DNA from: DASRHY01 sp035650275
Lineage (GTDB): Bacteria > Actinomycetota > Actinomycetes > Propionibacteriales > Kribbellaceae
Direction: 5' to 3'
DNA length: 64,000 bases
NCBI GenBank assembly: GCA_035650275.1
Contig: DASRHY010000018.1
Location: 17,617-81,616 of the forward strand
Positions 43,965 to 51,475 of the stretch are shown piece after piece. Position 1 is the stretch's first letter. Each line of letters starts with the position of its first letter. The notes under the pieces are model-generated. The model had not been told where the DNA came from, searched no databases, and was given only the letters and a program-made list of their open reading frames with translations. Position numbers and translations under genes: made by a program.

Positions 43965-44540
43965 GTGCTCCTCTCCGACCGCGACATCCTGGCCGAGATC
44001 GAGGAGAAGCGCGTCCAGCTCGAGCCGTTCGACGCCGACATGGTCCAGCCGTCCAGCGTCGACATTCGGCTGGACCGCTTCTTCCGGGTGTTCGAGAACC
44101 ACCGCTACCCGCACATCGACCCGGCCGAGAACCAGCCGGACCTGACCCGGGCGGTGCAGCCGGACGGCGATGAGCCGTTCATCCTGCACCCGGGCGAGTT
44201 CGTGCTGGGGTCGACGTACGAGGTCGTCACCTTGCCGGACGACATCGCGGCCCGGCTAGAGGGCAAGAGCTCGCTGGGTCGGCTCGGACTGCTGACGCAC
44301 TCGACGGCCGGGTTCATCGACCCGGGGTTCTCCGGACACGTGACGCTGGAGCTTTCCAACGTCGCGACACTGCCGATCAAGCTGTGGCCGGGGATGAAGA
44401 TCGGCCAGCTGTGCTTCTTCCGGCTGTCGTCACCGGCCGAGCACCCGTACGGCTCGGCCAAGTACGGCTCCCGCTACCAGGGCCAGCGCGGCCCGACCCC
44501 GTCCCGGTCGTTCAAGAGCTTCCACCGCACGGACGTCTGA
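43965..44540 (+). CDS. dcd: dCTP deaminase (possibly bifunctional dCTP deaminase/dUTPase)
   Basis: 191-aa trimeric enzyme that deaminates dCTP to dUTP for dTMP synthesis. Motifs are PSSVDIRLDRFFRVFEN, EGKSSLGRLGLLTHSTAGF and FSGHVTLELSNVATLPIKLW (catalytic Glu), and the C-terminal lid YQGQRGPTPSRSFKSFHRTD. The length and sequence match the mycobacterial enzyme that also hydrolyses dUTP, so dUMP may be the product. TAGGTT at 43953-43958 lies 6 nt before GTG 43965, a leaderless start. Confidence 0.96.
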   Translation: MLLSDRDILAEIEEKRVQLEPFDADMVQPSSVDIRLDRFFRVFENHRYPHIDPAENQPDLTRAVQPDGDEPFILHPGEFVLGSTYEVVTLPDDIAARLEGKSSLGRLGLLTHSTAGFIDPGFSGHVTLELSNVATLPIKLWPGMKIGQLCFFRLSSPAEHPYGSAKYGSRYQGQRGPTPSRSFKSFHRTDV

Positions 44541-44552
44541 GCGGTTCGAGGC

Positions 44553-44983
44553 TCAGCCCTCCTCCTCGTCCAGGCCGACCTTCTCGTTCGCGATGAAGAC
44601 CTGGATCAGCGCCTTGTCGCTCTCCGGCGGCGAGTACACCCGCTGGATGATCCTTCGGCCGTCGAGGTAGGTGATCGCGCCGCCACCCGGCTTCGCGTGC
44701 GCGTCGACCCAGGTCTGGATCGCCTGCGTGTCGCCACCCTCGAGGGCCGGGAACAGCTTGTCCGTGATGTTCTTCAGCGCGGTCCGCGCGGGCTCGAAGC
44801 TTGCCCGCTCACCCTTGAAGTCGTAACCGCCGGAGATGTGGAGCTGGGCGAGTCGGCGGGGCTCGCCGAGACGGTCCCGGAGTCCGATGGCGAGGGCGCC
44901 GAGCCCGCCTGGTCCTCGCCGCAGGCGGTCAGACCCGCCAGCAGGGCGATGGACGCGGACGCAGACAGAACCTGCCGAAGCAT
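44553..44983 (-). pseudogene. Lipoprotein gene of unknown function with a single-base frameshift in its linker
   Basis: ATG 44983 encodes a signal peptide ending in lipobox LTAC (SIALLAGLTACGEDQAGSAP) and a Ser/Pro linker. Near 44826-44832 the reading must gain one base to continue into a coherent C-terminal domain (GYDFKGERASFEPARTALKN, TWVDAHAKPGGGAITYLDG, KALIQVFIANEKVGLDEEEG) ending at 44553. The 431-bp span is 2 mod 3. Without the shift the protein stops after about 70 residues. The domain is unrecognised. Decay or a missing G in the consensus are equally possible. Confidence 0.6.
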
Positions 44984-45059
44984 GAGACCCCCGTGCAGAG
45001 CTGAGTGTGATGTCCCCGGGACCCTATCGGCGTCAGGGGGCACATACCGGCCGGAACGA

Positions 45060-45106
45060 CAGCGGGCCAGGACCGGTGCCCGAGGCAACCAAGTCCTGGC
45101 CCGCTG
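45060..45106. terminator. Hairpin terminator (perfect 14-bp stem)
   Basis: CAGCGGGCCAGGAC (45060-45073) and its exact complement (45093-45106) enclose a 19-nt loop. It lies 13 nt downstream of the last gene of the minus-strand RHH-DUF4097 operon. Confidence 0.65.
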
Positions 45107-45119
45107 GGTGCGGCGCGGC

Positions 45120-45326
45120 TCACCGCCCGCTCATCGACAGGGCGGGACGTCGCCCTCGCACCGACGGCTCCACCCGGTCGGCGAGCCGGTGCAGTCCGGC
45201 CGCGATCCGGTGCCGCGCGGTGCCCGACCGGCGCCGGCTGTCAGTACGGTGCAGCGCGTCCCGCTCGGACTCGCGGATCCGGTCCTCGAGCCGGTACCGG
45301 GCGATCTCCAGGCGTTCGTTCATCAT
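45120..45326 (-). CDS. Small basic protein of unknown function
   Basis: 68 aa from ATG 45326 (GGAG 8 nt upstream). Mostly charged helix: NERLEIARYRLEDRIRESER, then Arg-rich C-terminus. No known domain. It lies 73 nt downstream of the DUF4097 gene on the same strand and just before a strong hairpin, so it looks like the last gene of that operon. Confidence 0.5.
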   Translation of the reverse strand: MMNERLEIARYRLEDRIRESERDALHRTDSRRRSGTARHRIAAGLHRLADRVEPSVRGRRPALSMSGR

Positions 45327-45399
45327 CGGTCTGTCTCCGTTCTGCTCGCTGAGGTCCACCGTCGTCGTGGTGGCTGGTGCCGTGCTTGATCGCAGTTGC

Positions 45400-46263
45400 T
45401 CAGACCCGAACCACGGTGATGTCGCCGCTGACGGTGCGCGCTCGCAGTGCGAGGCTCGACTGCGCCTCGGCCGGTCTGTCGCTCGGGTCCAGGTCGCACC
45501 GGATGTCGCCGGTGACGGTCTTCAGGTCCAGGTATGTCCGGGTGCCGGCCGGGACGCCGACGTGGACGTCGCCGCGGGCCGACTCGGCGACGACGCTAGG
45601 GCCGTCGGCCGCCTCGACCGTGACGTCACCCGATCCCGAGGTGGCGACCGAGTGGTTCCGCACCCGCTCGATGGTGATGTCGCCCGATCCGACCTTGACC
45701 TTCACCGGGCCGACCGCCTCACCGATCCGGACGTCACCGGAGCCGGTGGAGCAGACCGCGGCCTGCTCGTGGACGCCGATCCGGATCTCACCGGAGCCGG
45801 TGATGGCGCTGAGCCCCTCGCGGACCGACTCGATCGAGATGTCGCCGCTGCCGGTCTTGGCGTCCAGCCTGCCCTCGACCCGGGCAAGGTCGAGATCGCC
45901 CGAGCCGGTGGTGATCCGGGCGGTGCCGGTCGGTGTGTCGATCAGGACGTCGGCCGAACCGGTGCCGATCCGCAGCTCCAGCGCCAGCGGGGTCTCGACC
46001 CGCAGCCGCAGCTCGGGGGTACGTCGATGGCTCGGGCTCGGCGTCTCGACCACCAGCTCGTCACCGCGGACGTCGAACGTCGTACGGCCCAGGTACTCGA
46101 CGACGCCGGGGTCGCCCGGGTCGCCTTCCAGGTAGGCGTGCGTGCTGCCGTCCCCGGACCCGGTGACCACGACCCGGCCGGAGCCGAGCGTGATCCGGCC
46201 CTTCCGTATGCCGTCGTGGTGAACCTCGCGGCTCTGCGCCTGGGGATCGATGACCTCGGTCAT
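45400..46263 (-). CDS. DUF4097 beta-strand-repeat protein without membrane anchor
   Basis: 287-aa beta-solenoid with about ten copies of a [ST]GSGD-[IVL] motif (TTGSGDLDLARV, KTGSGDISIESV, ITGSGEIRIGVH, STGSGDVRIGEA, KVGSGDITIERV, TSGSGDVTVEAA). No signal peptide or TM segment, unlike the related protein at 26642-27415. ATG 46263 overlaps the stop of the RHH gene (ATGA), so the two are translationally coupled. The function is unknown. Confidence 0.88.
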   Translation of the reverse strand: MTEVIDPQAQSREVHHDGIRKGRITLGSGRVVVTGSGDGSTHAYLEGDPGDPGVVEYLGRTTFDVRGDELVVETPSPSHRRTPELRLRVETPLALELRIGTGSADVLIDTPTGTARITTGSGDLDLARVEGRLDAKTGSGDISIESVREGLSAITGSGEIRIGVHEQAAVCSTGSGDVRIGEAVGPVKVKVGSGDITIERVRNHSVATSGSGDVTVEAADGPSVVAESARGDVHVGVPAGTRTYLDLKTVTGDIRCDLDPSDRPAEAQSSLALRARTVSGDITVVRV

Positions 46264-46970
46264 TCCGCCCACCCCGTAACGCGCTTGCCACGACCGCGGC
46301 CGCCCCTGCGCTTGTCCCGGCTCTGCCGGCCCTCCCAGCCTTCCCAGGCCTCAGGGGCCTTCGGGCCGAACACGCCCTCGGGGCCGAACGGGCCGTCTGG
46401 ACCGAACACACCGTCCGCGCCGAACGGGCCGTCGGCACCGAACACGCCCTCGGATCCGAACGGACCGCGCGGTGGCCGCGGCGGGCGGGGCGGACGCGGG
46501 CCACGGTGGTGACCGGACAGGCCGCTGAGCACCGTGCGCATCAGCCAGGCGTTCGCGGACAGGCCTTCGGCGGCGGCGGCCTCGTCGACCTTCGCCTTCA
46601 CCGAGACCGGCAGCCGCAGCGTGATCCGGGCGGTCGGCTCGTCGGCGTCGGCGGCGACCTGCTGCTCGTCGGCAGGTCCGGTGTGTTCGTCCTCGTCGTC
46701 GTGGTCGTCGGCACCGGCCAGATGGCCGGGAGCGGGGGTGACGACGAACTCGGGCCGGGTGCCGGCCATCCGCAGCTCGACGGACCCGGGGGACAGGTCA
46801 CGACTGATCTCGGCGGCGGCGTCGGACAGGGCTGCGATGAGCGCCAGGCGTCCGGCGTCATCCAGCGTGGCTCCCAGCCGTTCGGCCACGGAGCGGGTCT
46901 GGTCGTCGGCCAGCGCGGTCGCGTTCTGCACGCCTCGCCGTATCGACTCGAGGTAGGTTTCAAGATCCAT
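46260..46970 (-). CDS. Ribbon-helix-helix (Arc/HicB-like) DNA-binding protein with Gly-Phe hexapeptide repeats
   Basis: 236 aa. N-terminal helical domain to about 80, acidic linker with HDDEDEH (90-96), then an RHH domain at 114-151 (TARITLRLPVSVKAKVDEAA, GLSANAWLMRTVL). Residues 158-168 are Pro-Arg repeats, and 169-204 are six hexapeptides of the form G[PV]FG-x-[EDK]; the tail is Arg/Gly-rich. Such proteins are paired with DUF4097 genes in actinobacteria and are often labelled HicB-like. ATG 46970 follows CAGTAT by 7 nt (leaderless), and a 23-bp palindrome fills the promoter spacer, strongly suggesting autorepression. Confidence 0.82.
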   Translation of the reverse strand: MDLETYLESIRRGVQNATALADDQTRSVAERLGATLDDAGRLALIAALSDAAAEISRDLSPGSVELRMAGTRPEFVVTPAPGHLAGADDHDDEDEHTGPADEQQVAADADEPTARITLRLPVSVKAKVDEAAAAEGLSANAWLMRTVLSGLSGHHRGPRPPRPPRPPRGPFGSEGVFGADGPFGADGVFGPDGPFGPEGVFGPKAPEAWEGWEGRQSRDKRRGGRGRGKRVTGWAE

Positions 46971-46979
46971 GACGCCAAT

Positions 46980-47007
46980 ACTGACGTCATGATGACGTCA
47001 GTGTCAA
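46980..47007 (-). promoter_or_regulatory. Promoter with 23-bp palindromic operator of the RHH-DUF4097 operon
   Basis: Positions 46980-47002 form ACTGACGTCAT-g-ATGACGTCAGT, two exact 11-bp arms around one base, giving two TGACGTCA boxes 12 bp apart. A third partial copy lies at 47014-47021. On the minus strand the palindrome occupies the spacer between TTGACA (47002-47007) and CAGTAT just upstream of ATG 46970. Confidence 0.75.
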
Positions 47008-47162
47008 GCATCGTGACGTCGTTTCTTCGTCCGGGTGACGTTGCGGTGCTGTCATGGCGCCGCCCAACGGTCTCGGAGGGCCTCACGGCTTCTGGCCTCG
47101 TGCGGGGCTGTGATCGGGTTGTCCCGAACACGCGAACGGCATCGATGCGAGAGGGGTCAGGA

Positions 47163-47963
47163 ATGGCTGAGTCGAGAGGTGTGCTGGTCACGGGTGCGTC
47201 GCGAGGCGTGGGTGCCGCGACCGCGCGGGCCTTCGCCGCCGCCGGGGACCGGGTCGTGCTGCACTGCCGCGCTGCCGCCGACCGGGCTGAGCAGGTGCGC
47301 GCGGGCCTTCCCGGCGATGGTCACACCGTGCTGACCGGTGATCTCGGCGACGCCGCTGCCGTGCAGCGGATCGCGAGTGCTGCGGCGGATGCGCTGGGCC
47401 GGGTCGACGTACTGGTGAACAATGCCGCCCTGTTCGCCGAGGACCCGGTCGCCGGGTCGCGGCGAATCGGGCATCCGATCGCGGACACGTCGTACGAGGA
47501 CTGGGTGAGTGCTTGGCGGCGCACCCTCGGCGTCAACCTCGAGGGTGCCGCGAACCTCACCTGGTGCGTGGTCCGGCAGATGCTCGACCGGGAACCCTCC
47601 GACGGCGTACGCCGGGGCGCGGTGGTGAACGTCGGGTCGCGCGGCGCCTACCGCGGTGAGCCGGAGGTGCCCGCGTACGGGGCCAGCAAGGCCGGTCTGC
47701 ACGCCCTCGGACAGTCACTGGCGGTCGCGCTGGCACCGCACGACATCACCGTGACGTCGATCGCCCCCGGGTTCATCGCCACCGACATGGCCGCGCAGCA
47801 CCTGGACGGGCCGCGCGGCGCCGCGATCCTGGCGCAGAGCCCCTTCAACCGGGTCGCCACCGCCGACGAGGTCGCCGCCGCGATCGTCTGGCTCGCGTCC
47901 GTCCCGGCCGGCTGGGCCTCCGGCGCGGTCCTCGACTTCAACGGTGCGTCGTACCTGCGTTGA
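47163..47963 (+). CDS. Short-chain dehydrogenase/reductase (SDR)
   Basis: 266 aa, classical SDR. The cofactor loop is VTGASRGVGAATARAF (TGxxxGxG), then VNNAALF, the catalytic Ser in VVNVGSRGAYRGE, and YGASK with catalytic Tyr and Lys. An Arg-containing segment after beta-2 (HCRAAADRAE) suggests NADPH. ATG 47163 follows GAGGGG; the open frame upstream runs antisense to the RHH gene and is rejected. Substrate unknown. Confidence 0.9.
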   Translation: MAESRGVLVTGASRGVGAATARAFAAAGDRVVLHCRAAADRAEQVRAGLPGDGHTVLTGDLGDAAAVQRIASAAADALGRVDVLVNNAALFAEDPVAGSRRIGHPIADTSYEDWVSAWRRTLGVNLEGAANLTWCVVRQMLDREPSDGVRRGAVVNVGSRGAYRGEPEVPAYGASKAGLHALGQSLAVALAPHDITVTSIAPGFIATDMAAQHLDGPRGAAILAQSPFNRVATADEVAAAIVWLASVPAGWASGAVLDFNGASYLR

Positions 47964-47984
47964 CAGCAGCAGTCAGGCCCGGGT

Positions 47985-48110
47985 CAAGCCTGGGGGAGCC
48001 GTTGGCCTGCTTGGCGGTCAGGCCGTCGGACAGCATCACGTGGCAGAACTGCCAGCCGACCGCGATCCGGTCCGAGCCGGTCGTCACGCCTCGGCGGTCT
48101 GAGGCGCTCA
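47985..48110 (-). pseudogene. Decayed partial duplicate of the Fe-S oxidoreductase C-terminus
   Basis: The minus strand reads GSDRIAVGWQFCHVMLSDGL and TAKQANGS, matching ADRIAVGCPFCHVMLSDGLT ARQADGS at the end of the gene at 48475-50610. The first Cys of the CxxC pair has become Trp, and similarity ends on both sides, so the fragment is non-functional. The DNA is also clearly similar over about 80 bp. Confidence 0.7.
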
Positions 48111-48143
48111 GGTCGACGGCCGTCTGTGTGGTTGAGGTGCCGG

Positions 48144-48360
48144 TCAGGTCCCAGCTGTGCGGGACACGGTCTGGGACGCGGGCGGCGGCTTGATCGCGGC
48201 CGCGTTTGGATCGGGCATCATGGTGGCGACGACCTTCACCTTGCTGAGCTCGGACGTCACCCTGCGGATCATGTTCTTCCCGTCGAGCCACACGTCGTAG
48301 ACGAGGACGGCCGGCAGCCCGCGGACCATCGGCTGTCCCTTCGCCGCGAGCGCGTGAGCG
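48144..48360 (-). pseudogene. Truncated lipoprotein C-terminal fragment (LppX/LprG-like)
   Basis: The frame reads AKGQPMVRGLPAVLVYDVWL, DGKNMIRRVTSELSKVKVVA and ends IKPPPASQTVSRTAGT. This resembles the C-terminal end of actinobacterial LppX/LprAFG-type lipoproteins (D-x-W-x-D-x-x-x-x-x-R, then PPA). No signal peptide or start is present. It lies between the duplicated Fe-S fragment and a palindromic element. Confidence 0.45.
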
Positions 48361-48373
48361 CCTGCTGCTCGTG

Positions 48374-48458
48374 GGTCGACCGGACTCAAGTTTCAGCACC
48401 CGACCTCTCACCCTCGCGGGGTGGGCGACAAGGGCCTGAAACTTGGGTCCAGTCGACC
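48374..48458. repeat. 85-bp element with 23-bp imperfect terminal inverted repeats
   Basis: 48374-48396 and 48436-48458 are reverse complements at 21 of 23 positions, enclosing 39 bp. The arms contain CAAGTTTCAG/CTGAAACTTG. It starts 17 nt beyond the stop codon of the Fe-S oxidoreductase, so it may also serve as that gene's terminator. Confidence 0.6.
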
Positions 48459-48474
48459 ATATGAAGAAGCCGGC

Positions 48475-50610
48475 CTACGAAGTCCCTCGCTTGACTCCGG
48501 CGAGCAGCAGCTGGGCCACGTCGGCGACCTGGACGTCTGCGCGGGCGGAGCCGTCAGCCTGCCTGGCGGTCAGCCCGTCGGACAGCATCACGTGGCAGAA
48601 CGGGCAGCCCACCGCGATCCGGTCCGCACCCGTCGCGACCGCTTCTTCGGTCCGGTTGTCGTTCACCCGGGTGCCGATCCGCTCCTCCATCCACATCTGC
48701 GCGCCACCGGCACCGCAGCAGAACGACTTGGTCTTGTTCCGCGGCATCTCGGCGTACGTCGTACCGGGGATCGACGCGAGCAGCTCGCGCGGCGGCTCGT
48801 ACACCTCGTTGTGCCGGCCCAGGTAGCACGGGTCGTGGTAGGTGATCTTCTGCCCGTTGAGCGAGCTGTCCGTGGGTGCGACGGGGGTGAGCCGGCCCTC
48901 CCGGACGAGCCGGTTCAGCAGCTGGGTGTGGTGGACGACGTCCAGCTCGGCGCCGACCTGGGAGTACTCGTTCTTCAGCGTGTTGAAGCAGTGCGCGCAG
49001 GTCGCGACGACCTTGGTCGCCTTGGCCTCATTGAGCACCTCGGCGTTCTGCTGCGCCAGCATCTGGAAGACGAACTCGTTGCCGGCACGTCGGGCCGGGT
49101 CGCCGGTGCAGGTCTCGCCGTCACCGAGCACGGCGAAGTCGACGCCGGCCAGGTGCAGCAGCTCGGCGACCGCCTGGGTGGTCCGCTTCGCCCGGTCCTC
49201 GTAGGCGCCGGCACAGCCGACCCAGAACAGGTACTCGACCTCCTCGAGCGAGTCGACGTCAGCACCGACCTGCTTGACCTCGAACGGCAGGTCCTTGGCC
49301 CAGTCCATCCGGCCGGACGGGTTCATGTTCCACGGGTTGCCCTTGTTCTCCAGGCCCTTGAACAGCTGGTTCAGCTCGGACGGGAACGAGGACTCGATCA
49401 TCACCTGGTACTGCCGCATGTCCATGATGTGGTCGACGTGCTCGATGTCGACCGGGCACTGCTCGACGCACGCGCCGCACGACGTACAGGCCCAGAGCGC
49501 GTTCTCGTCGATCACCGCGACGTCGGCCTTGCCGACCAGCGGCTTGTCCACCTCCGCGGTGACGCTCTCCGGCAGGTTGGCCCGCTCGTCGTCCGACGAG
49601 GCCAGGATGTACGGCGCCTTGGCGAACGCGTGGTCGCGTAGGTCCAGCACGATCATCTTCGGGGACAGCGGCTTGCCGGTGTTCCAGGCCGGGCACTGCG
49701 ACTGGCAGCGGCCGCACTCGGTGCAGGAGCCGAAGTCGAGCAGCCCCTTCCAGGTGAAGTCCTCGATCTTGCCGCGACCGAACACGTCGGTGTCCGGGTC
49801 GGCCTCCTCGAAGTCCAGCGGCTTGCCGTTGCTCATCATCGGCTGCATCGCACCGAGCGCCTTCGGGCGGCGGCCGAACAGGATGTTCAGCGGCGCGATG
49901 AAGATGTGCAGGTGCTTGGAGTAGACGACGATGATCAGGAAGACCAGCATCACGCCGATGTGCAGCAGCAGCGCGATGGACTCCAGCACCTCGTTGGTGT
50001 CCTGGCCGAGCGGCTCGAGCAGCTTGGCGACGGCCTCGGACACGAACGCGCCCGACTCGTACGGGAAGGTGCCGGTGTTGATCGCCGTACCGCGGAAGAG
50101 GAACAGCGTCCACAGCACGTTGAAGATCATGAACAGGATCAGCCAGGCGCCGCCGAGGTGCGAGCCCTTGAACCGCGACTGGCGGCCGAGCCGCTCCGGC
50201 GAGTTGCGCAGCCGGATCACCGCGAACGTGACGATGCCGAGCAGCGCGAGCACCGCGATCAGGTCCTGCGCGAAGCCGAGCACCGGCCAGGTGCCGATCA
50301 GCGGGATGTGGAAGTCGTCGTCGAACAGCGCGCCGTACGCCTCCAGGTAGACCGACGCGAGGACCAGGAACGCCCAGAACACGAACGCGTGCGCGACACC
50401 GGGGATCGTCCACTTGAGCAGCTTCTTCTGGCCGAAGACCTCGACCAGCTGGGTCTTGACAGCCTCACCGACCCGCTGCCGGACCTGCTCGACCCGGCCC
50501 GGGGCGGGCTGTCCGCTGGTTGCGAGCCGGTAGAGCCACAGCACCCGGCGGACCGCGATCGGCAGTGCGATCGCCGTCATCCCCAACCCGAGAATCAGTC
50601 TGAGCGCCAA
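48475..50610 (-). CDS. Membrane-bound (Fe-S) oxidoreductase, HdrD/GlpC-like, EtfD candidate
   Basis: 711 aa. The N-terminal 270 residues carry about five to six hydrophobic helices of the nitrate-reductase-gamma/HdrE type. Two ferredoxin-like 4Fe-4S motifs follow, CTECGRCQSQCP and CTSCGACVEQCPVDI, then two CCG-type domains with CTGDPARRAGNEF, ATCAHCFNTL, FCCGAGGAQMW and GCPFCHVML. This architecture matches actinobacterial EtfD, which passes electrons from ETF (acyl-CoA dehydrogenases) to menaquinone. TTG 50610 has GGGAG about 9 nt upstream; ATG 50580 is an alternative. A short decayed duplicate of its C-terminus lies at 47985. Confidence 0.85.
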   Translation of the reverse strand: MALRLILGLGMTAIALPIAVRRVLWLYRLATSGQPAPGRVEQVRQRVGEAVKTQLVEVFGQKKLLKWTIPGVAHAFVFWAFLVLASVYLEAYGALFDDDFHIPLIGTWPVLGFAQDLIAVLALLGIVTFAVIRLRNSPERLGRQSRFKGSHLGGAWLILFMIFNVLWTLFLFRGTAINTGTFPYESGAFVSEAVAKLLEPLGQDTNEVLESIALLLHIGVMLVFLIIVVYSKHLHIFIAPLNILFGRRPKALGAMQPMMSNGKPLDFEEADPDTDVFGRGKIEDFTWKGLLDFGSCTECGRCQSQCPAWNTGKPLSPKMIVLDLRDHAFAKAPYILASSDDERANLPESVTAEVDKPLVGKADVAVIDENALWACTSCGACVEQCPVDIEHVDHIMDMRQYQVMIESSFPSELNQLFKGLENKGNPWNMNPSGRMDWAKDLPFEVKQVGADVDSLEEVEYLFWVGCAGAYEDRAKRTTQAVAELLHLAGVDFAVLGDGETCTGDPARRAGNEFVFQMLAQQNAEVLNEAKATKVVATCAHCFNTLKNEYSQVGAELDVVHHTQLLNRLVREGRLTPVAPTDSSLNGQKITYHDPCYLGRHNEVYEPPRELLASIPGTTYAEMPRNKTKSFCCGAGGAQMWMEERIGTRVNDNRTEEAVATGADRIAVGCPFCHVMLSDGLTARQADGSARADVQVADVAQLLLAGVKRGTS

Positions 50611-50812
50611 CGGAAGTCACTCCCAAGTCGCGCCCGAGCGGGCGCCGCGTCCGGTCCAGCGAGGGGTGCTACCTGATACCACTGGCTCGCTGGTTCTGGT
50701 CGCCTGCGATCCTACGGCTGGTGTTACTGGGGAGTCACGTCGGTGTCGCGCTCGTCACCCACGTGACCCCCACCACCCCACAACGCAAGGCTGTTGGTGG
50801 GTCAGTTGGTGT

Positions 50813-51403
50813 TCACTCCTCAGCTGCTGCGCTGCTGACGGCGTACCGGAGCAGCACCAGGCTCGAGTCGTCCCAGGTGCGGGTGTCGAGCAGCCGCAGC
50901 GCGGCCGGAACCTCGAACGCCGGCACGCCGGCGCCGAGCGCGCCCGGCCCGATCATCAGATGCAGCTCGTCGACCAGACCGGCCGCGAGCAGGTCGTTCC
51001 ACAGCACATGGCTGCCGAACACCAGGATGTCGTCGCCATCCTCGCGCTTGAGCTCTTCGACAGCCTTGTGCGCGTCCGCACGCCGGACCACCCGGGTGTT
51101 CTTCCACTCCGCGGCCTCGTCCTCGGTCAGCGTGTCCGATACGACGACCTTCTCGGCTGCGGTGTTCAGCCGGGAGATCTCCCGCTCCAGCTCCGGCGCC
51201 TCCGGGTCGTCCTGCACCGGCGGCCAGTAGCCCTTGAACCCGTCGTATGACGTCCGGCCGAGCAGCAACGTGCCGGCGGACCGCAGCCGCTCGGCGTTGT
51301 ACTCCGAGAAGCCCTGGTCAAACGGCATCACCATCACGTCGCCGCCGGTGCCGGTGAAATAGCCGTCCAGCGAGACGATGTTGCAGACGATCAGCTTGCG
51401 CAT
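50813..51403 (-). CDS. Dihydrofolate-reductase-like (RibD C-terminal domain) protein
   Basis: 196-aa NADPH-binding reductase fold. MRKLIVCNIVSLDGYFTGTG at the start, LLLGRTSYDGFKGYWPP and ILVFGSHVLWNDLLAAGLVD follow the YyaP/YwjB type of DHFR-like proteins. True DHFR or RibD activity is unlikely. ATG 51403 has AGGAG 7 nt upstream. It lies 72 nt downstream of the ECF sigma-factor gene and may be in its transcript. Confidence 0.85.
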   Translation of the reverse strand: MRKLIVCNIVSLDGYFTGTGGDVMVMPFDQGFSEYNAERLRSAGTLLLGRTSYDGFKGYWPPVQDDPEAPELEREISRLNTAAEKVVVSDTLTEDEAAEWKNTRVVRRADAHKAVEELKREDGDDILVFGSHVLWNDLLAAGLVDELHLMIGPGALGAGVPAFEVPAALRLLDTRTWDDSSLVLLRYAVSSAAAEE

Positions 51404-51475
51404 CTCAGTACTCCTTGTCCTGGCGTACGCCGTCGGCACGCTCTCATCCGTTGAGAGACAGCACGGCTGCCGGAC

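Noticed and set aside
50750..50815. Possible terminator hairpin after the DHFR-like gene (ACCCCCACCA / TTGGTGGGT)
   Set aside because: The stem has mismatches and a long loop; pairing is not convincing.
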